Below, piece by piece: positions 36,073 through 48,027 of a stretch of DNA of 64,000 nt (position 1 is its first letter; every line of letters starts with the position of its first letter). The DNA comes from Heliocidaris tuberculata (lineage: Eukaryota; Echinodermata; Echinoidea; Camarodonta; Echinometridae): the NCBI GenBank assembly GCA_025618425.1, contig CM046850.1:30164544-30228543 (forward strand), given 5' to 3'. The notes below the pieces were generated by a model that searched no databases, was not told the DNA's origin, and was given only the letters and a program-made list of their open reading frames with translations. A program made the position numbers and the translations under genes.

Positions 36073-36640
36073 TTTTCTTTCCTAACTTTCAAGGAATAAT
36101 TGCATGAAAAGTCAATTCATGTCTATAAAAGTACTTCACTTAATTCAGATACCCTCCAGAGGTTAAAACTTGTAAATATGCAAACTTTCTTCTCCAAACT
36201 ACACACAGAGCTACTAAAGGGACTGCAGTGTTTCTGAGATCCAGAGGAGATGACTTCTGAACATGGTCTTTATCAGCTGCAGAGCAAGGTCTAAATATCC
36301 TGCACAAAAAAGGTAAATAAAGAACAGATATAGCAGCCTTGATTACTTAGACAACATAATTTTCATCATTAAGTACTCCTTTAGATTGTAGGTTGTATGA
36401 ATGATTAAAAACCCTTCCCTGGAGATGAATTATGAATTTTTGTATTTACTGTTAAAGTGAATAGACATAGATATCAATGAGAACAATTTTACATATCAGA
36501 AAAAAGAAGTCAACACATTTCTTGATGTGCATAAAAATATTTAATTCTTTGATCATGAATATCTTCACCAACCAACAAAAGAAACTTCACATTAACAATC
36601 CCTCATATACATGTAATCCAGGTAGCCCATCTGTGTAATT
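35573..36640. other. PABIR 5' flank, no gene seen
   Basis: Contains the presumed 5' UTR/promoter of PABIR; no TATA box can be assigned with confidence. A (CT)n microsatellite occupies about 36018-36069. Confidence 0.5.
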
Positions 36641-36747
36641 TACATTATACACTCTGAATGTTTAGTTTTTCAGGGTTACACCATGTAATTCTTTCAAGGA
36701 ATAAGAGCCCTGAAAAGGGCTGGTGAGCTCCGCTAAGAGCTCTGTGG

Positions 36748-36791
36748 TTCTCGACGTTTCGATCAGTATGCTCTGATCGTCATCAGGAGAA
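36748..36791 (-). ncRNA. Hammerhead ribozyme motif, unit 1
   Basis: Read on the - strand: stem I strand TTCTC, core CTGATGA, an extra C, stem II GATCAG/CTGATC with loop AGCATA, then GAAA, CGTC and GAGAA. GAGAA pairs with TTCTC (stem I), GTC is the expected cleavage triplet, and stem III is only the self-complementary ACGT, which suits a dimeric hammerhead. An extra base after the core A is known in some natural hammerheads. Activity not tested. Confidence 0.75.
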
Positions 36792-37163
36792 TGACTAGAA
36801 TACTGCCCAGTGGAGGCTATTTATTGCCTACGGAGGGATCCAATTCACAGCCTGATTGGCGCCAATCGGAAATGCCCGCGAATTCTATTCACGGCTGCAT
36901 TCTCATTCTGGTCACTGGTGGCGCTATAATTCCTCTAAACAGAGAAAGCACCGGACGGTGCCATTGTTTTCTCTGAATAAAGAACAAGGGCCAGATTTTC
37001 CGCTGAATGATTGCTCCCCTTAGAGCCGGTATTTAGTGAAGTATCAGCGACACTTTCATGGTGGAGATACTGAATGTTTAGTTTTTCAGGGTTACACCAT
37101 GTAATTCTTTCAAGGAATAAGAGCCCTGAAAAGGGCTGGTGAGCTCCGCTAAGAGCTCTGTGG

Positions 37164-37207
37164 TTCTCGACGTTTCGATCAGTATGCTCTGATCGTCATC
37201 AGGAGAA
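37164..37207 (-). ncRNA. Hammerhead ribozyme motif, unit 2
   Basis: Same 44-nt motif as in unit 1, 416 bp further on, with core, stems I and II and GTC site unchanged. Confidence 0.75.
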
Positions 37208-37579
37208 TGACTAGAATACTGCCCAGTGGAGGCTATTTATTGCCTACGGAGGGATCCAATTCACAGCCTGATTGGCGCCAATCGGAAATGCCCGCGAATT
37301 CTATTCACGGCTGCATTCTCATTCTGGTCACTGGTGGCGCTATAATTCCTCTAAACAGAGAAAGCACCGGACGGTGCCATTGTTTTCTCTGAATAAAGAA
37401 CAAGGGCCAGATTTTCCGCTGAATGATTGCTCCCCTTAGAGCCGGTATTTAGTGAAGTATCAGCGACACTTTCATGGTGGAGATACTGAATGTTTAGTTT
37501 TTCAGGGTTACACCATGTAATTCTTTCAAGGAATAAGAGCCCTGAAAAGGGCTGGTGAGCTCCGCTAAGAGCTCTGTGG

Positions 37580-37623
37580 TTCTCGACGTTTCGATCAGTA
37601 TGCTCTGATCGTCATCAGGAGAA
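37580..37623 (-). ncRNA. Hammerhead ribozyme motif, unit 3
   Basis: Same 44-nt motif, 416 bp from unit 2, unchanged. Confidence 0.75.
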
Positions 37624-37995
37624 TGACTAGAATACTGCCCAGTGGAGGCTATTTATTGCCTACGGAGGGATCCAATTCACAGCCTGATTGGCGCCAATCG
37701 GAAATGCCCGCGAATTCTATTCACGGCTGCATTCTCATTCTGGTCACTGGTGGCGCTATAATTCCTCTAAACAGAGAAAGCACCGGACGGTGCCATTGTT
37801 TTCTCTGAATAAAGAACAAGGGCCAGATTTTCCGCTGAATGATTGCTCCCCTTAGAGCCGGTATTTAGTGAAGTATCAGCGACACTTTCATGGTGGAGAT
37901 ACTGAATGTTTAGTTTTTCAGGGTTACACCATGTAATTCTTTCAAGGAATAAGAGCCCTGAAAAGGGCTGGTGAGCTCCGCTAAGAGCTCTGTGG

Positions 37996-38039
37996 TTCTC
38001 GACGTTTCGATCAGTATGCTCTGATCGTCATCAGGAGAA
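37996..38039 (-). ncRNA. Hammerhead ribozyme motif, partial unit 4
   Basis: Same motif in the truncated fourth direct unit, 20 bases before the switch to the inverted copy. Confidence 0.75.
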
Positions 38040-38201
38040 TGACTAGAATACTGCCCAGTGGAATTATAGCGCCACCAGTGACCAGAATGAGAATGCAGCC
38101 GTGAATAGAATTCGCGGGCATTTCCGATTGGCGCCAATCAGGCTGTGAATTGGATCCCTCCGTAGGCAATAAATAGCCTCCACTGGGCAGTATTCTAGTC
38201 A

Positions 38202-38245
38202 TTCTCCTGATGACGATCAGAGCATACTGATCGAAACGTCGAGAA
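38202..38245 (+). ncRNA. Hammerhead ribozyme motif, inverted copy
   Basis: On the + strand: TTCTC 38202-38206, CTGATGA 38207-38213, stem II to 38232, GAAA 38233-38236, CGTC to 38240, GAGAA 38241-38245. Two small hairpins follow (GAGCTC/GAGCTC and AGCCCT/AGGGCT), also present in the direct units. Confidence 0.75.
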
Positions 38246-38389
38246 CCACAGAGCTCTTAGCGGAGCTCACCAGCCCTTTTCAGGGCTCTTATTCCTTGAA
38301 AGAATTACATGGTGTAACCCTGAAAAACTAAACATTCAGTATCTCCACCATGAAAGTGTCGCTGATACTTCACTAAATTATACACTCTG

Positions 38390-40900
38390 TTCTTAAAAGG
38401 CTATTACAAGTTATTTTTCTTTCTTTAAAGAAAACTATTGGGAAACTCTATACATCCTTCATTAAAGCCTGGCTAATGACATGGCAATCAAATTTGCTTG
38501 CTGTTGGCAACCTACTTCCAAATTCCCACCACAAATTTGCAATCGCCAATTGACTTCTTTTTCATCCTTTTAGCTCCTTCTCTAGTTTCTAAAATAAAGC
38601 AAGAACTCTCTTATTACTCTAAGATACCAGTGCAGCCTCTTAACCATTTCATTTTTATATAATAAAACAATATACTAATACAGCTTGAAAAAAAAGATTA
38701 TTACAAATACAAGTGACCTTTGCCCCCCAAAAAAATAATTTTGGCCAAGATTAACCTATGTTATTATCATACCTTAATCTGTTGTTTATAATAAAACAAA
38801 ATAGATAATTATAAAATTTCTTAAAAACAAGGAATACAGTTGGCAATTGGTGATAGAAAATTACATTTTACTTGAATTACAAGGCTTAATCTTTTTCAGT
38901 CAATAAGATACAATGTATCTAAACAGATACTCTAATCAAACCTTTTTTTTTAATACAATCTACATTAAATTCAAGGTGTCATCACTTTCTTTGCATATAT
39001 TTGCATTAAAAATACACAAAATTAGATACTACAAATCATAAAAATTCAAAAGATTACAATAGAGTTAGAAGCAAATAACTTTTTCTTATTTAATATCGAA
39101 CATTACTAATTTTGTTAAATTTTTCATGATCAAATAATTCCTACAACTAAAAATGAGTGAGGAACAACTTATGGCAATGAAGAATCTGATTTACCAAACA
39201 AATTTTTCAATTTAGAACGCAAGATATATTTCTGAGACATCTACAGAAGTGAAAGTTAACAGTTGAAGACTCCACTATGTCGATATTCAATTTTTTTTTG
39301 TCCACAAAGAAACTCGGTATCGCACATCCACATTGATCTCTAAGATCGCGCACAAAGAAAATCGGGACTTCTACGTGTGCATGATAGGGAACAAATTTTT
39401 GACGACCAAATTGTTTGAAGGGAGATGTCAGTGCTCGTGGCGACCAAATAATATATACAATGACTCCGATACCCCATTTCCACAAAACTGACAGTAAATT
39501 ACGGATTTCATTTTGGAATTATCTTTTCCAACATCGATGAGTTGAATTTCTAGAACTATTTCATGGTCATGGATAATTGGTGTCGGTCTGCATTATATCC
39601 TGACTTATGGATCCTGTGGAGTACCCTCGTAGAAGTAGAAGTAGTTCAAGTCACTTATACATGTACAAGCTTATCTGAAGATAAGTTCAAGTTCAAGTAG
39701 ACCCACTTATACATGTACAAGCTTATCTGAAGATAACCTTGTACTCCAGACTAGCTTTTATGGGTGAATAGGCTTCAATAGCTTTTGTGTGTATCAGCAG
39801 GCCTTTTTCCAGGGTAGATCATTCATACAGGAGAGGAAAATAATTATTTAAAATTTCACTTTCAATTCTGAATCCCCTAATTTGTGGCACAGTAAGAGTT
39901 GAAGAGTCCATGAATCAGGTAATTAGCAAATTTAAGAAAATTAAATCTTGCTTAGAGCAATTTTGTTGTCTGTTTTTGACGGCTGCATCAGTGAATGTTG
40001 GACACGGTCCACTCACGGGACCATCACTATATGGAGCTGTGTCAATTTTGTCTTGTCACGACCTCAGAGTTGAAGAGGTAAAAACACCAATATAATCTGC
40101 AAAATTTTGAGAAAATGCTTCCTTCTACATTTTAGAATGACAGAACATCTAATTTCATGCCAGATCCTTTGATAGGATCTTTATCATCTTGATGAAGTGA
40201 AATTTTCAGGCTGTTTTTGGTCGGTGATCTTGCTCCTCTGCCGCACACATATGTGCAAGATATCACACACTTGCTATGGGAGGCAATTGCTCACGGTATG
40301 AAGGTACAGAGTGCGAGGTTAATATATAGTATTAACCTCGCATAAGTGTGAGTGGACACAGTCCCACATAGGCAAGGGCCCATGGCATGAGTGAAGTAGA
40401 CCTATCCATGTGCTATTTGTAGATCTAAATTAAATGCCAATTTTGAGTGAATGTTCATGACTTTTGTGTAGTGGTGTTTGAAAGTATTGAGGTGTATGTC
40501 TGTCCAAGAGTATACATACGAAGTATAGTAATGCCGCTATGAGTGTTTTGAAGGGCATTCAAAGACACATATTGTACATAGCCATAGGTACGCGTACTAA
40601 CACAGAATGTCACATATGGGACTGGTATCCTGCTAAACAATAACTTATTTTAAAAATAATTTATGATATTTATTTTATATAAGACATATACAACATTTTC
40701 TCTACAAAACAATAATATTAGAGATATACTCACTATTTCAAGAGAATATCTTCTGTAAAAAGATTGCTCTTACTGAGATATCTGCGCAGATTCATGCCTT
40801 TTCCTCTTCAAAACAGTGAGTGACCGAGAGAAGAATAGTCACATACATCTTTATGCAAATGAGGCTTCGCAATTCGCAGCAGCACGATATATACTCGAGC
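38390..40900. other. No gene recognised
   Basis: AT-rich, no credible exon. A ~45-bp direct duplication (ACTTATACATGTACAAGCTT plus ATCTGAAGATAA) occurs at about 39653 and 39710. A 12-bp perfect hairpin GCGAGGTTAATA/TATTAACCTCGC lies at 40313-40341. Confidence 0.5.
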
Positions 40901-40975
40901 TATACGCTAGAGAAGGCGCCTGGCGGCGCGGCCCAACCTAACTGTTTGAGGGGGGGGGGGAGGTTTACACTGCTT

Positions 40976-41482
40976 TATATATATATATATATATTCTCAT
41001 TTACTCTTTCTTCGTAATTTCTATGCCCATATAGCGAAAATCATCCGTTAAACCAACAACAACAACAACAACAACAACCATAGGCATTTCATTTTTCTTC
41101 ATTGAAATCAACAGTCTATTAAAACTAGAAATATTACAATCATGAATAAAGTATACACAGAAAATTTTACAATTTACAAGTAAATCTGAACTTATACCGA
41201 AAAATGTATACATTCATGGATCAAGAACAAAGAATTTATACATACCGGTACATGTAGGCTACTTGTAATATTCACTTTAAATACTTGAATTATACAATTA
41301 TACAACTGAAAATATACCTTTACCTTTCTGGAAAAATGTATACATTCATGGAAGAACAAAGTATTTATGCAACTCAAAATATGCCTATACCTTAAATACA
41401 ACTGTTCCTTTTATGTGTTTTTTTTCACTGAAGAAAAATTCAAGAAAGATAAAAATGAGAAGGAAAAAAAAGAAAAAATGAA

Positions 41483-41530
<48 letters not shown>

Positions 41531-41912
41531 AAGAAAGAAAGAGATAGACACACCCGCACATCCAACAATACCTCACCACTTCCAGCCTCCCAGCCTCCCC
41601 CCCCCCCCCCCCCCCCAACCCCTTCCCCACCCCAATGAGCGCCCAGCTCCACATTCCGTGACTTGCGTGAGAAGCAGACTACGGCAGAACAACCAATGAC
41701 ATAACAAAGGCATTATAGGACGGAAGGAAGTACAATCCACTTATAGTTCTTAAGCATATTTTATCCATTGCGGTTCGCATCCAAACATGAGACTCCTCCC
41801 TTCATCCGAAATCAAAAGCTTCCCATTTATTTAAGTGTAATGACAGGGTACGTGTTAAGATCTAGTGCTATCTTTTTTACTTGATTCCCTACCAATATTT
41901 GTCTCAGGAGTA

Positions 41913-41944
<32 letters not shown>

Positions 41945-41954
41945 GTAGTAGCAT

Positions 41955-41994
<40 letters not shown>

Positions 41995-42010
41995 CGTCGT
42001 CATCGTCGTC
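40976..42010. repeat. Cluster of microsatellites
   Basis: (TA)n 40976-40995, (CAA)n 41054-41079, (GA)n 41489-41526, C tract 41599-41616, (TAG)n 41912-41995. Between them a direct repeat of AAAATGTATACATTCATGGA at ~41201 and ~41334. No gene. Confidence 0.85.
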
Positions 42011-42014
42011 ACTG

Positions 42015-42440
42015 GCGTAGACAGGGGGGCCCAGGGGAGCCATGACCCCCCCCCCCCTATTCAGCCACTAAAAAATAAATAAATAAATAAAAAGGGAGAG
42101 CGAAAAAATGGCTTAAACGTCAAGGTTTTCGCGCTTCGCGCGGGAAGAGGGAAATAACTCCCCTCTCCCTGCACCCACCCCTGTTACATACAGTGCAGTA
42201 TTGCGTCCAAATAACTGAAAAGCATGCAGCCAGTGCGTCGAACTAACTTTCCGCCTAAAAAAGGTGTTACGAGCCGTTATCTTTCTCTCAGATTTGCTAT
42301 AAAACGTAAGAGCTTTCGCGCTTCGCGCGGGAGGGGGGGGAGAACTCCCCCTCCCTGCACCCACCCCTGTTACATACAGTGCAATATTGAGTCCAAGTTA
42401 TTGAAAAGCAGTCGGGGCGTCGAACTATAACTTTCCGCCT
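42015..42440. repeat. Tandem ~190-bp repeat with CGCGCTTCGCGCG hairpins
   Basis: Blocks CCTGCACCCACCCCTGTTAC, GCGTCGAACTA..CTTTCCGCC, GCCGTTATCTTTCT and TTTCGCGCTTCGCGCGGGA occur twice here and again at 43.95-44.3 kb, each with adjacent C or G tracts. The GGGGGCCCAGGGG start resembles the repeat end at 43.9 kb. Unclassified repeat. Confidence 0.75.
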
Positions 42441-42943
42441 AAAAATTGATTGCTACAAGCCGTTATCTTTCTTTCTTTGTATGTACCCGGGGCATATGGG
42501 TTTTCACTACTCTGACGGGCCTTTAAAATTCGATCATCGCGTCCCGCACTGCTGAGAACAAAATCTTGTTTCTGCCTCTTGACATATACGTTATAATTAT
42601 GAAGATCAGCAATCTTTTTAGAGTTATTCAAGTGTGTGTAGCCATTACAGAAATCCACAGTTCTAGTATGGAAACTCTTCCTCTTTCTGACTTTCAGACT
42701 AACTTGCCTGATAAACCAGAGTACATAAGAACACTTGTAATAAAAACTATTTGCATTATTTGCCAGTCCAGCTTGTTTTCAGCCCTAAGAATTATAACAT
42801 AGTCCTAAGGATAAGGCACTATAATGCCACTGCCACACCAACCACGTTTTCACACAGAAGCCAATTCATTCTAGGAGTCTACATAACCATCATGTCCTCA
42901 AGTTGAAAGTAAGCCTACATATAGCCTATAACCTATATACCTA

Positions 42944-42958
42944 CTTTGACTTCGAAAA

Positions 42959-43056
<98 letters not shown>

Positions 43057-43513
43057 TATATATATATATTTTTTATTTTATTTTTTTTTACATCATTGGG
43101 TAAACCATCTTTCACCGAAGAGAATGATATCAAGATCATTGAATTTGGTAAAACAATTTAGTGATTCTATGCACGTTTCTTAAAATACAGTCATTTTCAA
43201 ATTTCGCATGTTTTTTGCGACCGATGAGAGTAGAATTGTGTCGGGAATGGCCTTTCATAATCATAGCATGTACAATAATTAGCGTCGTTTCCACTTTTCC
43301 CCGAGCTGCAGCTGACTAAAATCCATTCCCGACACGATCTTACACTCATCGGTCGCAAAAATCAAGCGAAATTTGAAAATGACTGTGTTTTAAGAAACAG
43401 GCATGGAAGTAAAATTACTGAACCAAACTCAATGATCTTGTTATCATTCTCTTCGGTAGAAGATGCTCTACCCAATGATGTAAAAAAAAATTATATACTT
43501 TTTGAAGGCAAAG
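42944..43513. mobile_element. Foldback MITE with TA target duplication and (TA)n expansion
   Basis: Ends CTTTGACTTCGAAAAGTATA and, inverted, CTTTGCCTTCAAAAAGTATA, flanked by TA. The arms continue inward (ACATCATTGGGTA, GAGAATGATA, TTTTCAAATTTCGC, GTGTCGGGAATGG) to a centre near 43290. The left arm alone carries ~100 bases of (TA)n. Confidence 0.8.
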
Positions 43514-43679
43514 TACTGAAAATCCGCCGTTCCTCTTTTGGGGGGACACCCGGGTATATGAATTGTGTATAATTATTGAGACTATCTTTTGTTATTTTTC
43601 TGCGAATCTTTTGCTGCGTTAAATTTGCCAAACGAACATCATTACAAACTTGAGCTTCGGAACTGAAGCTGAAGGAAAA

Positions 43680-44440
43680 GAGTTCACCCCTCCCCCCCCC
43701 CCCCCCCCCCCCCGCCCCCTCGACCCAATAGGTGACAACCCCTAGGGTTTTTAGGATTAAACAATGTTCAGTTCCTTTATAATATTTTCCGTAAAAATTG
43801 ATGAATGTCGAAGTCAAAACATAAAAGCAAATGTTAGAAATTAGCTCCGGAAACAAGTCAACTGATACTTGCGATTCAAGGATTGATGCCCGTAGGCGTA
43901 GCCATGGGGGCACAAGGGGGCCATGACCCCCCTATTTAGCCCCTTAAAAAAATAAAAAGCGAGAGCGTAAAAGCGGAGAAAAGTGAGAGAAAAAAGCCTA
44001 ATAAGGCGCTATCTTTCAAGCCGTTATCTTTCAATCAAAATATGCTAAAACGTCAAAGTGGGAAGGGGGAAGTAACTCCCCCCCCCCCCCCCCCCCCTGC
44101 ACCGACCCCTGTTACATACAATGCAATATTGCGTCCAAATGACTGAAAAGCAGTCAGGGCTATAACTTTCCGCCTTAAAAAAAATTGTTTGCTACGAGTC
44201 GTTATCTTTCTCTCAAAATTGCTATAAAACGTCAGAGCTTTCGCGTTTCACGCGGGAGGGGGGAAACTCCCCCCCCCCCTCCCTGCACCCCCCCCCCCCC
44301 CTTGGGAGCACGCTTTGCTTGCTCATCACCAATTTCGCACGCTTCGCGTTCTCACAATCGTCCCCTCCCCCTAAAATGAAATCCTGGCTACGCGGTTGGA
44401 TCCTTTACGCTTGACCCCCCCCCCCCCCCTATTGAAATAT
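43680..44440. repeat. C-tract-rich repeat cluster
   Basis: C tracts at 43687-43713, 44080-44097, 44269-44277, 44289-44300 and 44415-44428 among third copies of the CGCGTTTCACGCGGGA and GTTACATACAATGCAATATT blocks, and fragments GGCTACGCCATTG / GTAGCCATGGGGGC. No gene. Confidence 0.75.
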
Positions 44441-44606
44441 CCTGGCTACGCCATTGTTGACGCCTTTGTATGAAACTGCGTTCCTGGCTCCGAAATTTCA
44501 ATTAGGCCTACTGGCTCATTCCCTCTGAAATTTGGGGTAATTATGCCTCTGTATTCAATGTTTGAAAGTTAAAGATTACGGACAAACATGCCTTACAATT
44601 TTAAAC

Positions 44607-47600
44607 GGATGTATGACATTTGCTCCGGCGACAATTGCTCCTGCGACAAATGCTCCTAAAAATACGACATTTGCTCCGCGACAATTGCTCCGCGACAATT
44701 GCTCCCTCGATAATTGCTCCGACGACATTTGCTCCCGCGATAATTGCTCCGACGATATTTGCTCCTGCGACTATTACTCCTGCGATATTTGCTCCTGCGA
44801 CAATTGCTCAGGCGACATTTGCTCCGATCGAGCGACAATTGCTCCGCGACAACTGCTCCGCGACAACTGCTCCGTCGATAAAAATGAATATATGCGACAA
44901 TTGCTCCGCCGACATTTGCTCCAAAAATCGATTATTGCTCCGTCGATAAAAAGGAATATGCGACAATTGCTCCGCGACAATAAACTCGGTAGATTGAAAT
45001 GAATAAGCGACATTTGCTCCTCGACAATTGCTCCGCCGACATTTGCTCCGGTTACACAAGCTCCGGCGGAAAGCGCTCGATCCGCCAACATTTGCTCCAT
45101 TCGAACGACAATTTACAAAATACACTAGATGATTTATAATGTACACCTATACTTGCAGAATTATAGCAGATATAGTCGGACACCTCGCTGCAAAAATATT
45201 ATGATATGCGGGCATCTGCTGCTGGAATGAGAAAGATTGCTGATCGAAAACATCTTGTTTCTAGATTTTATAAGCGGGCAAAAAATTTTTTTTTTTTTAA
45301 ATACTAAGAACCGGTTTAAGCGTATTGTTTCGATCCCTTCTCGTGATTTTAGTAACGTATATTTATCGGCATCTTCCGTTTTACACAGAGAGTATGATCA
45401 GGGTGTGATGTAACTATCACTTTATGAGTTAAAGAATTTGACATAAATATTGGACAGAGAGACAAGATGCAAACCTATTCCCTTTCTTAAGAATGTTTAT
45501 ATAACCGGAATTGGTTAAGATAGTGAAATTAAGTGAGCGAAGCGAGCGACGCTTTAAATCCAATTCAATTCAATTTATTCAGTTCAGCTTTATTCAATTC
45601 CATATATAAAACAGTATCATTAACATGCAATAAATATTATATAGTATAGTGTGCTCAGACATAATCATTAAAATTACATGCAATTATCAAAATATTAAAA
45701 GACTGACAATAAAAATAGGAATTTGGTTGCTGTATAAAAACCCTTGTGGGTTTGTCTTGACAGCCACTTTCAGGTTTTCCCTTCATTTTCATTCCTCTCG
45801 TTCCTTTCTCTTTTCCTCTCTTTTACATTATTATTTCTTGCTTAAAAAGTGGGGTATATTTGTACACGCCATCCCCCTTCTTCTTACTCTACAAGCGATT
45901 ATTTTTTTAAACGTCTTTATGGTCTAATTATCACACTTTTTACCCAAATATCACATTTTCTTGCCCTAAATATCATTAATTTGAAAGTCTCCCACAGCCC
46001 CCTGGGTCGTAGCCTATGTTTCTTTGTACCCTGTAATGATTTTCGCTGTAAAAATGACCGTAAGACAAGCATATTCAGACAGATGTCACAAAAAGTTACG
46101 TTTTATTTTAAGATAAAATGAAAACAAGCAAGGAGACACAACTGAACTTTCAAAACAAACTATAAAACAGTTGTTCATAGGCTACAAGGCTGAATGCAAA
46201 CTCTACGCTCACTCACAAAAATTATAGAAACTGGAGGGTTGATCAACCTGGAGAAGTCCATCCTAGCTACGCTATAAATGCAAAACAGTAAAGGACAGCA
46301 ATACTTTGTAGCCCGCGATGTAATTTCAGAAATATTTTTGGCCCACGGATAAAACTAATTAAGAATCTGGCCCCTACATGAGTACGAGCGAGCGAAGCGA
46401 GCAGCCCAAAATTATCACTCGGGAAATGGGCATTGAACATGAAAGTGAGTGAGATTAAGAACATCATTTATTTGAAACAGGCATTTTGACGTGAATACTA
46501 GCGAAGCGAGCAAGCTTTAAAAAATTAACGTTTTATTTTTTTTTACCCCATTATTAACCGGGTAGCAACTGCTCCCCCCCCCCCCCCCCCCCATCACAGG
46601 ATCTTCGACGCACCTGCTTCATTTTTCTATCTATCTTCCTTCCTTTCTTTTTCTTTCTTGACTTCTTCCTTGCACTTTCCTTTGTTTCTTCCTTCTTGTT
46701 TTCTTCCACACAACCGAATGTATACCGACACGGGCATTGTAGTACCAACGGCAAGTTTTGAGGGGGAGGACACAGCCACAAGTTCCCCCCCCCCCCCCAT
46801 ACGCCACTGGACTCAACGTACATAGGCCTTTGGAGGTTTTTATTTTTATTGTTCTTTTACTTTGTCATGGTGTATGTATTTGCTTTCCCTGTCATAAGCT
46901 TGACGTTTGCTCTGATTCTTGTCTGTGTTTTGTTTTTTTAGTTTTGGTTCTAATATAAGCCGACACCAGTTCAGCGCGGCAGGAGCCGGGGAGCTGGTTC
47001 CAGGCATAATTATGACCAGCTTAGAGAGAGAAAAAGAAACCTGTACAGTTTAGTCAACATTTGTTTGTTTTTGTTTGCAAGGCGTTTGCTATTTAGAAAT
47101 AAATGTTCGCCATCATTCACTCAGTTGTGTTAAAAATGTCCAAAATAAAGAACGAGAGAGAGAGAGGGGGAGGGGGGGGGGGAGAGTAACAAAATAACAA
47201 AACATATATATGAATGATTAAGACAATATGCCAAATTAGAAAGGAAAGTGGTAGAAAAAAAAATCTTTAAAAGATTTATTGCCGAATCCCAAAACACCAA
47301 CAACAGCTATTGTTCTGAATTCGTTGTGTTCGCTTTTGATGAGGAGTTTATAAGGTTGTCGTTGGAGCAACAGACCGCTTCGGTAATGTATTCAAATCTT
47401 ATGCATACCTTTCAAACAAAGGTTGTTCTTGACAACCTGAAAGCTTGCCCAAGGCTTGCCGGACATAGCAACAAGTAATATATGCAAACTGGATTCCAAG
47501 CAATGAGGCTCATTTATAAAAAGCAGTTTAATGGAATAGTTCGTCACTAGGTGCTCAGAGAAGAAATGTGAATAAATTTGAATACATTACAGAGCCGGTC

Positions 47601-47968
47601 TATTGTCGCATATATAAGCATTTATCGACGGAGCAGATGTCGGCGGAGCAATTGTCGCATGAGCAATTTAAGTATTGTTGCGGAGCAATGATATTGTCGC
47701 ATATATTCATTTTTATCGACGGAGCAGTTGTCGCGGAGCAATTGTCGCTCGATCGGAGCAAAAGTCGACGGAGCAATTGTCGCAGGAGCAAATGTCGCAT
47801 ATATTCATTTTTTAGCGACGGAGCAGTTGTCGCGGAGCAATTGTCGCTCGATCGGAGCAAAAGTCGACGGAGCAATTGTCGCAGGAGCAAATGTCGCATA
47901 TATTCATTTTTTAGCGACGGAGCATTTGTCGCAGGAGCAATTGTCGCCGGAGCAAATGTCGGTTCCCC
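44607..47968. mobile_element. 3.36-kb TU-like foldback transposon
   Basis: 8-bp target duplication TTTTAAAC at 44599-44606 and 47969-47976. The arms (about 44617-45110 and 47628-47961) are arrays of ~14-15-bp GACAATTGCTCCGC units in opposite orientation; the outermost 42 bases of the two arms match exactly when one is inverted. Sea-urchin TU elements have this structure: long inverted arms with outer tandem 15-bp repeats and 8-bp duplications. The centre holds no transposase ORF I can recognise, but contains a nested MITE (47371-47602), C tracts and GAGCGAAGCGAGCGA words. Non-autonomous. Confidence 0.8.
47371..47602. mobile_element. TIR MITE family M1, copy 1
   Basis: Ends CAGACCGCTTCGGTAATGTA and, inverted, TAGACCGGCTCTGTAATGTA, then TTCAAAT. 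Shares the core AAAGGTTGTTCTTGACAACC and AAACTGGATTCCAAG with copies at 61389 and 62153. Confidence 0.75.
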
Positions 47969-48027
47969 TTTTAAACAGGTATATAATTTCATGCCTTATC
48001 CATTTTGCAATGTTCGCGATACAGAAG

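Larger units (their letters stand above)
36657..38376. mobile_element. Retrozyme-like element: 416-bp tandem units with hammerhead motifs
   Basis: Three apparently identical direct units (36657-37072, 37073-37488, 37489-37904) and a partial fourth to ~38060, then ~318 bp of the same unit inverted to 38376. The whole is flanked by the direct repeat ATTATACACTCTG (36644-36656 and 38377-38389; the last three bases are ambiguous). Each copy holds a complete hammerhead ribozyme core, on the - strand in the direct units and the + strand in the inverted one. Retrozymes are known small non-autonomous retroelements made of tandem repeats with hammerheads and ~10-bp target duplications. The 61-codon ORF in each unit is not considered coding. 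Confidence 0.8.

Noticed and set aside
36791..37808. Three identical 61-codon ORFs at 416-bp spacing
   Set aside because: They lie in the tandem hammerhead units, antisense to the ribozyme; no coding signal beyond the duplication itself.
44562..45146. Cys/Asp/Asn-rich repeat proteins
   Set aside because: Frames through the tandem arm of the TU-like transposon; the same occurs in the other arm at 47568-48035.
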